Below, one piece after another: positions 35,571 through 45,920 of a stretch of 64,000 nucleotides of DNA; within the stretch, counting starts at the first letter, position 1; each line of letters opens with the position of its first letter. Location: the NCBI GenBank assembly GCA_963920705.1, contig OY987227.1, positions 8,721,602 to 8,785,601 of the forward strand. Reading direction: 5' to 3'. The notes under the pieces are model-generated. The model was not told the origin of the DNA. It made no database searches and was given only the letters and a program-made list of their open reading frames with translations. The stretch is from Odiellus spinosus. Its lineage: Eukaryota > Arthropoda > Arachnida > Opiliones > Phalangiidae. Position numbers and translations under genes: made by a program.

Positions 35571-36570
35571 AAATAATTAAAACTACAATCGTTTTTGTCC
35601 GAAAACGCATGTGACCGATTATTATACTCTGAAAACAATTCAGTTCAATTAAAAAATACATTTTGATATATTTTTTATATAATTAACGTTCATCAAATAA
35701 TTTCGAAGCAAACGAGATACCGGTTATAAAAGTATATCTGATAGAGGTCAATATGAAAATTATTTTCATAAATTTATGATAATGAAGGTGTGGAATTAGG
35801 GTCTCCCAAAAAAATTTAGTTCCTATACCATAACTGTCATTAAAATAGTTTCTTGAAAATATTTTTATTTAGACTATGAGATTGAACTTGAATCGGATAG
35901 TTCTGTTGAAGAGTTGCTATAATTATTAAAAGACCGCAAACTTTCAGGCTTCAAATTTGTAGTATATACTTTAATGACAGTACGTGTCTTATATTTGATA
36001 TTATCGGTTCAGCTTTGAAGTCGGAATATAAGCTATTAAATTGCCGGAATCGATCTGACAGGAACAACAAAAGGATTACTAATTACGTTGACAAAAGATA
36101 TAGAGAAGAGGTCTGTTTATTTAACAACCCCTCCCCTTTTCTCCGTTCTATTCGCGTATTATTTCGGAGGTTGTTGGCCCTCTTTCATTCTCATAAATAC
36201 GAACAGTTATAATATCGAGTTTTTGGATTTAATCCAAGTCTCCGTTATTACATTAGTTTGAACCGTCCGTCTCCGAACGTAAATAGAGGTCTATGCCAAA
36301 TTTACCATTTAGATATCAGTACAGGTAAATTATGTCACTCTAGTAAGACCGCTTTGCAGCGATAAAACACTTTAACCGCTTTCTATTGTCACGTAATTCA
36401 TCATCAAAAGCGTATTTGCAGGTGTTACTTATTCATGAGGTGTTACTTATTGTAAAGGTTTGTTTTTGTCTCGTAGGTACAGCTGGATATATAAATATTT
36501 GGAGATTACGACAAATAGAAATTCATTGTCGCCTAGGATTATTGACACCTTAATCTTAATAGATAAAGAC
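35571..36570. other. No supported gene
   Basis: The 65-codon ORF near 36015 starts with TTG and shows no domain. Confidence 0.3.
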
Positions 36571-36961
36571 AGAAGTCTATCAATTTATTCCATAAAAGTC
36601 AACAACGCCCCGTAGCTTAATACTATCAGTTAATGGCTAGGTAAACGCACTATATCATCACTTAAAAATAGCGAAAAAAGTCATCACCCTTGTCTAGCTC
36701 GAGTGATTTGGACTCTTCCTCGATATTTTGAGCCGGGAGAGAGGGACGGAATTTAGGCGGGCTGCGCTTGGCTATATCGTCTTCCCTCCCAAATCCGAAA
36801 TTTCTCAAAAGAGTGGCGCTTCATCAGTCTACTAGTTACACCGGCTGCGGACGCTAGAGTGTCTCGAATCAGAATCTGCAGGTACATTTACCGGGACCTT
36901 TGATGACAGTATTAAGATACGGGGTGTTGTTTACTTTTAATGAATGAAATGATACACTTTT
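36571..36961 (+). mobile_element. TIR MITE family 3, copy 2
   Basis: ATTCCATAAAAGTCAACAAC at 36587 is mirrored by GTTGTTTACTTTTAATGAAT ending at 36945. The core shares TGATTTGGACTCTTCCTCGA and GTGTCTCGAATCAGAATCTG with copy 1. It retains about 40 bp in the core (around GAGGGACGGAATTTAGGCGG) that copy 1 lacks. Confidence 0.85.
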
Positions 36962-37861
36962 GTTATTATTTATAGGCTAAATTAGTATTCACATAGACCC
37001 TACATTTAAAGAAGTTGCATACGACCAATGTAATGTAGTTCGGCTATATTGTTCGATCTAATTGTTGCCTCGACAGGTTACCTGACCCAGAGAGTCTTGG
37101 GGCGAAGAGGGTTTTCTAGTTTAATGTTTACATTATTTTCAAGGGGGGGATGGTAAATATCATATCGGTATTTGTCCACGCATTGAGTGACATCCGCATA
37201 TAAACTATCGTATATGGGGCCAAAAAACCGGTTGAAATTTGTAGGTTATTTTTTAAGAAAGCTTTTAAATTAAGATATTTTCAAATCCTATAGGCCTACA
37301 TCCTCCCCCTCATTTCTTACGATGTCTATGAGAAAATATTATAGGCACGTCCGTTTCAAAGTATTTAAACTCCCACGATATATATTACCTAAGGTAAAAA
37401 ATGTTATCATTATGTTTTTCATTTAACTAATATTACAAAGGAATATATAAAAAATCTTTTGTAAATTCAAAAGAAATGTTTTTTCTTAAGAGTTTTCGCG
37501 TTGCTAGAGAGAAGTGGCGCCACGAATTTGGTACTCATCGTGACTATAACGTTACTAGCGTTACCTTTTCAATTTTTAGCGGGCCCCTAAATTAGACGTT
37601 AAGGTAAGAGGACCCCATAGTGAATATATACAGTTATGATAATTACTTATCTCCATTAGATTACGACGAGAAGGATGGTTAAGAATTTAGATATAATCAT
37701 CAGATCATACTAATATTTACACATCAACATAATTATTTTGTCTTTGTTCTTACGGTCATTAGTTTAGTGAATAATTTAAATATGCAAATCGATAATAGCC
37801 AGATGTCAGATAATTGGCCTAAATCTTAAAAGCTTCAAGCAAAAAGTCTCCCAAATTTCTA
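36962..37861. other. No supported gene
   Basis: Nothing organised recognised. Confidence 0.3.
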
Positions 37862-38240
37862 TTTTTCACCACCATGTCCAATTTTAAAATGTTCTTTTAC
37901 CACCATGCCAAATTTTAAAAAGTTCTTTCACCACTGTGTCCCATTTTAAAATGTTCTTTCACCACCCATGCCCAATATTAAAATGTTCTTTTATCACTAT
38001 GTCCAATATAAATTGTTCTTTCACTGATGTCCAATTTTAAAATGTTCTTTCACCAAGGATGTCCAATTTTAAAATGTTCTTTCACCAAGGATGTCCAATT
38101 TTAACATGTTCTTTCACCAAGGATGTCCAATTTTAAAATGTTCTTTCACTGCTATATCAAATTTTAAAATGTTTTTTCACTAAAATTTGACTTTACAACT
38201 GTGGCTAATTTCAAAATTCTCTTTGACCACTGGGTCTGTT
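37862..38240. repeat. ~32-37-bp minisatellite
   Basis: About ten units of the type TGTTCTTTCACCAAGGATG plus TCCAATTTTAAAA. Three consecutive units (about 38040-38145) are nearly identical and the rest diverged. The last unit reads TTTGACCACTGGGTC, resembling internal repeats of CAGGG hAT-like MITEs. Confidence 0.85.
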
Positions 38241-39039
38241 TTTTCTCAGTTATTCTAGCTCAATCTGAACCCGCTATATCGTGCCAAAGATCTATTACCA
38301 TCGAGAAACACGCGTCAAAATATTTCCCTGTCGAACTTTGATTGAAATTATGTTAAAATGTTTTCGAACACAACCATTTAACTCCTAAGTTTTTAAATTA
38401 CATCCATTAAAGTCTTTGTTTCCAGACGATACGGGATTGACGCTCGCGAGCCCAAGCGTTAATTCAAACCATTTCACGATTTTAATTCTCACTCGAGTTG
38501 GGTCGAAAGTCGTGCACGCGTTATGGGTAAAAAATAAAACATTATTCGTTGTTCTATAAACATTGTTTTATGCAAAACCTTTTATTGCGTATTTTTTTCC
38601 GGCGTGGCATTTTCATTCGTCACGAAATGTAATTATAAAACCCAACCTCCCACATGAAATGACGTGAAAAATAACCCATTTTAATAATAACACGTTATTT
38701 GCAATTATTTTAGATATATTTCACCCCATCCTAAGTTTGCGTTACGTGTAAAGCTAGGTATTATCTCTAAAGGCCTGACAAAGTTATAATCTTAAAAGGG
38801 ACCTAAAATCCCATAGAAAACTCGGAATTTCGATATAGGCCTATATTAATCGTCACGAGAGCTTACTTTTAACTTCGGATTTTTCAATTTCTCAAATATT
38901 GAATAATAGATCTTTAAGTATATTAATATAATAATTAATATTAATAATATTAAATAGTTAAGGGATGAGTACAGCTGATTGCTTTATTTCTTCAAATTAA
39001 ATCTTTGACACGGACTTTCATTAAAGCCTGTATTTTTTA
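38241..39039. other. No supported gene
   Basis: AT-rich sequence, nothing organised. Confidence 0.3.
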
Positions 39040-39635
39040 ATTTAATTATTTAGTAGAATATTTTCAGCTTAATTTCAATTATTTAGTCGAATATTTTCAG
39101 CTTAAAATAATTATTTAGTCGAATATTTTCAGCTTAAAATAATTACTTAGTCGAATATTTTCAGCTTAAAATAATTATTTAGTCGAATATTTTCAGCTTA
39201 AAATAATTATTTAGTCGAATATTTTCAGCTTAAAATAATTATTTAGTCGAATATTTTCAGCTTAAAATAATTATTTAGTCGAATATTTTCAGCTTAAAAT
39301 AATTATTTAGTCGAATATTTTCAGCTTAAAATAATTATTTAGTCGAATATTTTCAGCTTAAAATAATTATTTAGTCGAATATTTTCAGCTTAAAATAATT
39401 ATTTAGTCGAATATTTTCAGCTTAAAATAATTATTTAGTCGAATATTTTCAGCTTAAAATAATTATTTTGTCGAATATTTTCAGCTTAAAATAATTATTT
39501 AGTCGAATATTTTCAGCTTAAAATAATTATTTAGTCGAATATTTTCAGCTTAAAATAATTATTTAGTCGAATATTTTCAGCTTAAAATAATTATTTAGTC
39601 GAATATTTTCAGCTTAAAATAATTATTTAGTACAA
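39040..39635. repeat. 32-bp satellite, ~18 units
   Basis: Near-identical 32-bp units (TTAGTCGAATATTTTCAGCT plus TAAAATAATTAT). Each unit junction contains the 12-bp palindrome AAATAATTATTT. Only a handful of substitutions are seen, mostly in the first units, so expansion or homogenisation is recent. Confidence 0.95.
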
Positions 39636-39754
39636 TTAAAAATGCAACGCATCATAAATATTTCATTGACTTATAACGAAATGTTTTATTTCTCTGACCT
39701 TTTGGACTCAATCCATTTTTAAATAACCTCACTCTTTAGGCCCATTTTCAAAGA

Positions 39755-39925
39755 TTTGGGGCCCACATGCGTATTTCATTTGCGCAGTCTGCATTTGCAC
39801 ATTTTTATTTGCGCAGTTTACCATTAATTTATTTGTAGGCACTAAATTACCCTAAATGAAAACTGCGGAAATGGAAAATTGCGCAAATGCAAATGCGGTA
39901 ATGGAAACTGCGCAATTGGAACATT
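39755..39925. repeat. ATTTGCGCA-rich imperfect inverted repeat
   Basis: ATTTGCGCAGT-type words to the left of 39830 face AACTGCGNAAATG-type words to the right. The overlapping opposite ORFs at 39847-40178 are by-products. Confidence 0.55.
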
Positions 39926-40058
39926 TCGATTGCCCTTTCTAAGTTCTTCAGGGCATGTCCTGTTAAAGACCTACTTATCAAATAAAACCAACCGTCTTGG
40001 GTTATTGCAAACTGTTCTAAAGAAATTAAAGCTGAAAATCGGCGTTGCATTATTATCA

Positions 40059-40092
40059 GGGGGATTATCATGTGGGGACATGATAATCCCCC
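40059..40092. repeat. Perfect 14-bp-stem hairpin
   Basis: GGGGGATTATCATG (40059-40072) pairs perfectly with CATGATAATCCCCC (40079-40092) around a 6-nt TGGGGA loop. Confidence 0.85.
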
Positions 40093-40178
40093 GTAAAATT
40101 GTATTTCCCTATAGATTTTATAATCACGTGAGCCAAAAACCGAAAACACCCATTTTTCACTCGATCCGTTTAATTTAG

Positions 40179-42860
40179 TTTAATGTCACGTCGTATAGAA
40201 AACGAAAGGATTAAACGTGAGTATATTTTAAGGTAAAATTGGCACGAGGACTGTTGGGAGTTTCGGAGTCCTTATACCCCTAGAGTTTAGTCACCCTGAA
40301 TAATATCGACCCGTTGTTATTAAATCCATTGTCGCGTGTTAGTGTAGATTTTCGTGCTAGTCTATATAGGAATAGGTAGGGCCTTTTTTAGCTCCCTCGC
40401 ATTTTGTAGTACGTTTTTTTCATCCACGCCTATTTTTGGAGGCAGAACTAATATAGCCACGGATTTACCCTACACGCGGTTCTATATTATTATTGCACCA
40501 ACCTGCACCAGGTTTCTGGTCGCCTATTTCATATATTCGGTCTATCAACTCGTCTCTTATTAGTGGGAGACTGATATTACAACCTTGTCCGCGAAATTAG
40601 AGTTAATAAAGGGGAAGTTGGTTTGGTTACAAATTCAAAACATTTTTTACATATAGGTATAGGATTTGTTTGTATTAACAGATGGTTCTCGTATTGATTA
40701 GATTCGGCGTATAGCGCGGGTTATGGTAGCCGTTTCGACTGATTTCAATATGTGTAAGGGTGGAACATTTTTTGACCTTACCACAATCTTGGAAGGCGAC
40801 TACTTCTTTCATACGAGATTTAACATTACGTATCAATACGCTTCAGCTATGATTATTCTATTATCTTCTCTTGAACAATTTCTACGACGAATAAACGAGG
40901 GAGTTACTCCAGGTAAGCGAGTACATCAGAAATACACCTTTTTTCCATTCTATTCATTTTCAAATCATGGACGGACTATGATCAATTTCATCGTTAGTTT
41001 GCAGTACACATAAGGCTAACTCTATTAATTGTATTAGTGAGATTTAGAGGGAAGCTTAGGTATCTACATGTTGATATTCAACCGATAGCGCTAGTAGGAA
41101 AGGGTGGTTTATACTCCGAATAATGCCATCTTGGTACCCCCGTATTTTTGCTTGCCCTAATATTTTTCCGCTATCTCCCCGCTGTTGAATAAAGCCCACA
41201 CATATAATCAAGATTGAATGAGATTAAAAATATATCACCTTTCATCTGCAGGTTCATCTCATTACATAATGACAGTGGGTAAAAAAATGATGTTTTCACC
41301 AATTGCATAGATCGAACTCAGAGTGGGATGTGTTCTAATCTAAAATTATTCTTATTATATGTGTTAAAAATATTACACCTCTCACGTGATCGTGGCCGTA
41401 ATCGAAAATGTCCATTTAAATTATTGCTATTTGTAAAAATTGTTTTGTCATATTTATTTCGCGGTACGTTTGGTGTCTACTGTTATGGGACCGATCGCCA
41501 TGTGTAATGCAATAAAGCTATAGGGATCATCATTGAAAAGACCGTGTTATTCATGGTTCAACGCTTTTTGTAGATCATTTGTATCCTTAAGTATCTCGTC
41601 GGTGATATTAATCAAAGTGTTCATTATATCAAAGCAGCTACTCAAGTACTGGTACTCTATTATCAGTCATAACATTGAAAAGGATCTTTTGCACACCAAA
41701 ATGGTTTTTGATTGAGAATATTTAGTTACTAAAAATGATATTGTCAGAGATACATTTTAAAATAATTGATCTTCAAAATAAAAAACAAAATTCCCTGGAG
41801 TGTTTATGCCAAAGACAGCCCTAGATGTAGGGAACTTTTTACGTGTGAGACCCCTTGCTTATTTCTCCATGTTCAAACTTAGAATTAATGGTTTTATTTA
41901 AAGATATATTAACCATTAGCGTAGATAATTTTTAATTAATATACGTATTAAACAAAAATGTAGCTTTGCTTCCCACTAATAAAAAGTGCATTTTACCAAA
42001 CAAAGGTTGACCAAAGCAGTAAAGGTACAGAAATTAAAAATTCGAAAAAGGGGAAGGGTCAGAAATTAAAAATTAACGGTTAAAGAAATAAGAAAGCCAC
42101 AGTCTAAGTTATACGCGACTACTACAGAATTATTATTACAAATTTTCAAAATTCCTATTTAGTTTTCCCATATATTGTATGCAAATCAAATCTGTAAACC
42201 TTGCCCATAACTTTCAAAATCCTAATTAATAGTTACCCATCAAATTACATTTGCAAATCAAGTATAATTGAACAATATGTGGTTTGCAAAAACAATTTTG
42301 GCAAACTAGTAAAAACCGAAGGGGACAATAAATTAAAAAAATATTAATTGAGCGTAATACCAAACTCCAAATTTAGGCTATATTTTTTTTTTATCATTTT
42401 ACGAATTCGCGAAGTAAAAATTAATTAAAACTTTAATATAGGAACTAAAATATAATTGATGTTAAATTTAATTATTGTTGATGCGTAAAGGTACTAAAAA
42501 TAATACAAGAATGGAGAGCTATAATGAAAAATCCGAGTAATATTATTACAATAAACTAAATTTAGGAGCCCGCAGATATGCCAAGAATAATACAATAAAA
42601 GTTTTTTTAAGCATTTATGTAATTAAATTTTTATCTCGGTTTGTTATTATCCAAAATAAAAAGCTGCCGAAATTTAGCAGGCGTTTCTCATAAACTAAAT
42701 ACTCGAAAGAATCAAACCGTAAATTAAATCGTTGTTGTTTAGAAAATTCTTCGTATATAACCTACGCTTGATATTAAAACCGTCAACAAAAACATTAACA
42801 AATTTTACTAAAAATATTTTCCTGGTTTGAAAATTAAGGCAAAATTATCATTACTAGGCC
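40179..42860. other. No supported gene
   Basis: Several 60-96 codon plus-strand ORFs at 40354-41715 show no domain, and most lack an ATG start. TCACGTGA occurs at 41392-41399. Confidence 0.3.
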
Positions 42861-42861
42861 A

Positions 42862-43250
42862 TTATCGCGGTAGAATCTATCTAAAAGAAAGAACGCAGCC
42901 CGACGAGTGATTTTTAACAATATGAAGCTTACTAGAAAAGTAGGCTTAACAAGGATCAATGGAGAGTTTGAAATCTCAATGTTTAGTTTATCGCGGTAGA
43001 ATCTATCTAAAAGAAAGAATGTAGCCCGACGATTGATTTTTAACAAATACGAAGCTTTAACTTACTAGAAAAGTAGGCTTAACAAGGATCAATGGAGAGT
43101 TTGAAATCTCAATGTTTAGTTTATCGCGGTAGAATTTATCTAAAAGAAAGAATGCAGCCCGACGAGTGATTTTTAACAAATACGAAGCTATTACTTACTA
43201 GAAAAGTAGGCTTAACAAGGATCAACGGAGAGTTTGAAATCTCAATATAC
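42862..43250 (+). repeat. Three tandem units of 126-133 bp
   Basis: TATCGCGGTAGAATCTATCT recurs at about 42863, 42989 and 43122. The units share GCCCGACGAGTGATTTTTAA and CTTAACAAGGATCAATGGAG. Unit 1 is shorter by 7 bp. An inverted piece of the unit (GGATCCTTGTTAAGCCTAA) lies about 120 bp downstream at about 43367. Confidence 0.9.
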
Positions 43251-44398
43251 CAATTTCTAAAATTAAGGTAATTTTTAGAAGTTTAGATTTACTAAGAAAT
43301 AAAGCGCGCGCTACTCGCGTGATTGGCTGAAGACTCGTTAACGACGAGACATCAAACTTCATATGGATCCTTGTTAAGCCTAATTTCAGAGTAAGTTAAT
43401 ATATAGCTTAATTTATTTGTAGAAAATCAACGTGTTATTGGGTTTAATTGTCTCTTTAATTATTTTCCCGCGCAAAATATAAATTTTTGTTTCGTTCGCG
43501 ACAACAGCGATAGGAATACCGTGTCATTTGTAAAACACAAAAATTATATCCCTCAGAAAAATTACTTTCTTTACAGTTATTCGAACGTGAACTATTGCAC
43601 GAAAGGTCAAATTTCGTTTTCCTCTATAACGTATATTATTATTATTATTAAAGCTATTATAAACATAACCTGGAAATGGGTTTATTGTTTCCTTAAAATT
43701 ACAGTTATTTAATATATTTCAAATTGCAATACTACCAAAGCTAATCTTATTATAGGTATTATCCGTAAAGAACGAATTGGTTTAAACCTTTACTTCTAGA
43801 ACAAACTCCGATTGAAATCGAATTCTTATATTTTCTCGAGCAAAGTAGGTCCGAGAGACGCACCCATTGAAATTTTCTTACATTTTCTTCTTCTAAATAT
43901 TTTCCCCTTAATATATTCACGATGAAAGACTTAATGGAGTGGAAAGATACGATAGGTGAATTTCAAAGCTCTACTTCACGCTGTTTTATCAATCTCCCTC
44001 TCATATCGCTTTATTCCAAACTATAAGATTGAAATTATAGTTATAATAGATGAAAGAAAAATGCGATCGAGGTGTTTATTGTTTAAACAACGCCAAATCA
44101 CGATCCAATCAGAGTCAAGCAAAAAATAAAATGTTCATAAATAAAATAAAGAGTCATTATTTATGGTCTAAGCGAAATATTTGATTGTTATCACGATTTA
44201 AATTGCATTTTTAAAGTTTTTTGTTCTCTTGGTATTTCTCGAGAGATTAAAGAAAATTTTAAGAAAGAATAGGTCTATTTAAAGTATAGCTCAACTTAAG
44301 TTTTGGAAGAATTTAACGTTATATTCTTTCTAAAATCTCTTAAGGTTTAATCTGTAAAGGTGAGTTTTCATGGTCCAATCAAGGACTAGAAATTAGAT
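43251..44398. other. No supported gene
   Basis: AT-rich with one GC patch at about 43300-43350 (GCGCGCGCTACTCGCG, ATTGGCTGA). No exon recognised. Confidence 0.3.
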
Positions 44399-44722
44399 TT
44401 AAAGGCACAGAATTTCTTCTGGATGTCACCCTGGAAATAAACTCACTTTCTAGGCTTCCCTTTGCATTTAGGCTTTAATCAAAACAGGTCGTCGCTAGAT
44501 CTTGGCCAAAAACATGTTTTGAGGAAAGCCTAAATCGAGGGTTCAGCTTTGACAGTGCATTGAGTTCGAACTGTCATGAACTCTGAGTTCAGCTTTGATA
44601 GTGCAAAGAGTTCAAAAAATTTGTACACCTGAGTTCGGAAGTGTCTTGCCTAAATGCAAGAGGAAGCCTAGAAGGTGAGATTATTTCCAGGGTGACAGGA
44701 AGAAGAAATTCTAGGCCTTTAA
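44399..44722. mobile_element. Foldback MITE family 5, TTAA-flanked
   Basis: Arms of about 78 bp: TTAAAGGCACAGAATTTCTT at the left faces AGAAATTCTAGGCCTTTAA at the right, both containing TCACCCTGGAAATAA-type cores and CTAGGCTTCC. The loop holds a two-fold repeat of GAGTTCAGCTTTGAYAGTGC. There is no ORF. Confidence 0.85.
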
Positions 44723-45544
44723 TTGGAGCTTTTTTTCAACTAAAATATTTTTTTAAGGTCTAAAAATATGAGAGTTTTGAAATCAGTGTCTTCCTTTATA
44801 TAGGGTTCTATTCAGGGTTTCATGGCCCGAACATATAGGCACACAGTGAGAAAATATTAATACAATGCCATTTTATATTTAATATACCTTACTAATCTTT
44901 CCAATTCGTGAATCACGTTCGTAAAATTATGATGCGGCACAAAAGTATAAATAAGTATTTATATATATTTTAAAATGAACATTGTATTACAACGTGTGGT
45001 GATGGTATCGAAAGAAATCGATCAGAACAATTACCATTGGGCTTTTTAAATATTCGTGTCTGTCTATAAATGTGCAAATGTATAGGGGCTAACCTAGATC
45101 ACACTATCTGATTAAAATATATTTATAGGAACATCAGTTTCGAGTTTGCAGCGCGTAAGAAGCCATAGTCACCCTTATATATCTGTTTCTGGTTTTCTAA
45201 CAAATCGAGCTTTCTCCACTCTGACAATCAGAATTGATCATATAATAATAGATACTGAGGTTATAAACTACACCAGGAAACAACAACATGCCCAAATCTA
45301 ACCTCTATCTTCAAATTAACAAATAATATATACAGTTAAAGGATAGAGTAACTTCTCTCGCGTTGTCAATTCCAAGTGGAATTGAAAGATTGAAGATTTA
45401 AATAACGCGGAAATAGTGCAACATTAATATCGTGGGAACCTTAAATTAAACGATTTCAAAATTTATTACAAGCTTCAAATGTCTCTAGAGGTTATTTAAT
45501 TGTATTAACCTTATTTTCAACATTCAAATTTTAATAATAATTTT

Positions 45545-45920
45545 TTTTAAAAGGCCCAATTTTTATTTTAAAATTTCAAAAATGGCGATTATATATGATA
45601 AGTATTATCACGCTACATATGAGCTCCGTTCATACTAGGCCTTGGAATCGATTTAAACAGTTTCAAAACGTTTCAGTATAGTCGTGAGAACAGCAAGCCG
45701 TCTGTTTGATTTCTCGAAGCTACTTTGGGAAACAGTTTCAAACCGATTTGGTTTCAACAACCGATTGATGAAGCTACAATAAATCGATTTATAAAGATAA
45801 TGCGTGAACACGTGACGCTTATCAGTTTGATTTCACCGTTTCTAATCGATTAAGAAACTAGTGTGACCGAAGCTAATTTCAATTTGGAGTTCGTGAAAAA
45901 TCATTGACACGAACTTTAAG
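45545..45920 (+). repeat. Family D copy interrupted by MITE family 1
   Basis: Family D sequence (TTTTATTTTAAAATTTC, AAAATGGCGATT) runs up to about 45600. It resumes after the inserted element with TTTCAATTTGGAGTTCGTGA and a GACACGAACTTTAA terminus near 45921. Confidence 0.6.
45623..45873 (+). mobile_element. TA-type MITE family 1, copy F
   Basis: GCTCCGTTCATACTAGGCCT to GTGTGACCGAAGC followed by TA, nested in a family D copy. A short stretch present in other copies (around CGATTCCTGGCGATTT) is deleted. Confidence 0.8.

Noticed and set aside
39040-39635. CRISPR-like array of 32-bp repeats
   Set aside because: There are no unique spacers; units are contiguous, so it is a satellite. The genome context is eukaryotic.
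40354-41715. Run of plus-strand ORFs at 40-41.7 kb as a possible gene
   Set aside because: Most lack an ATG, frames are unrelated, no consistent splice sites, no domain.
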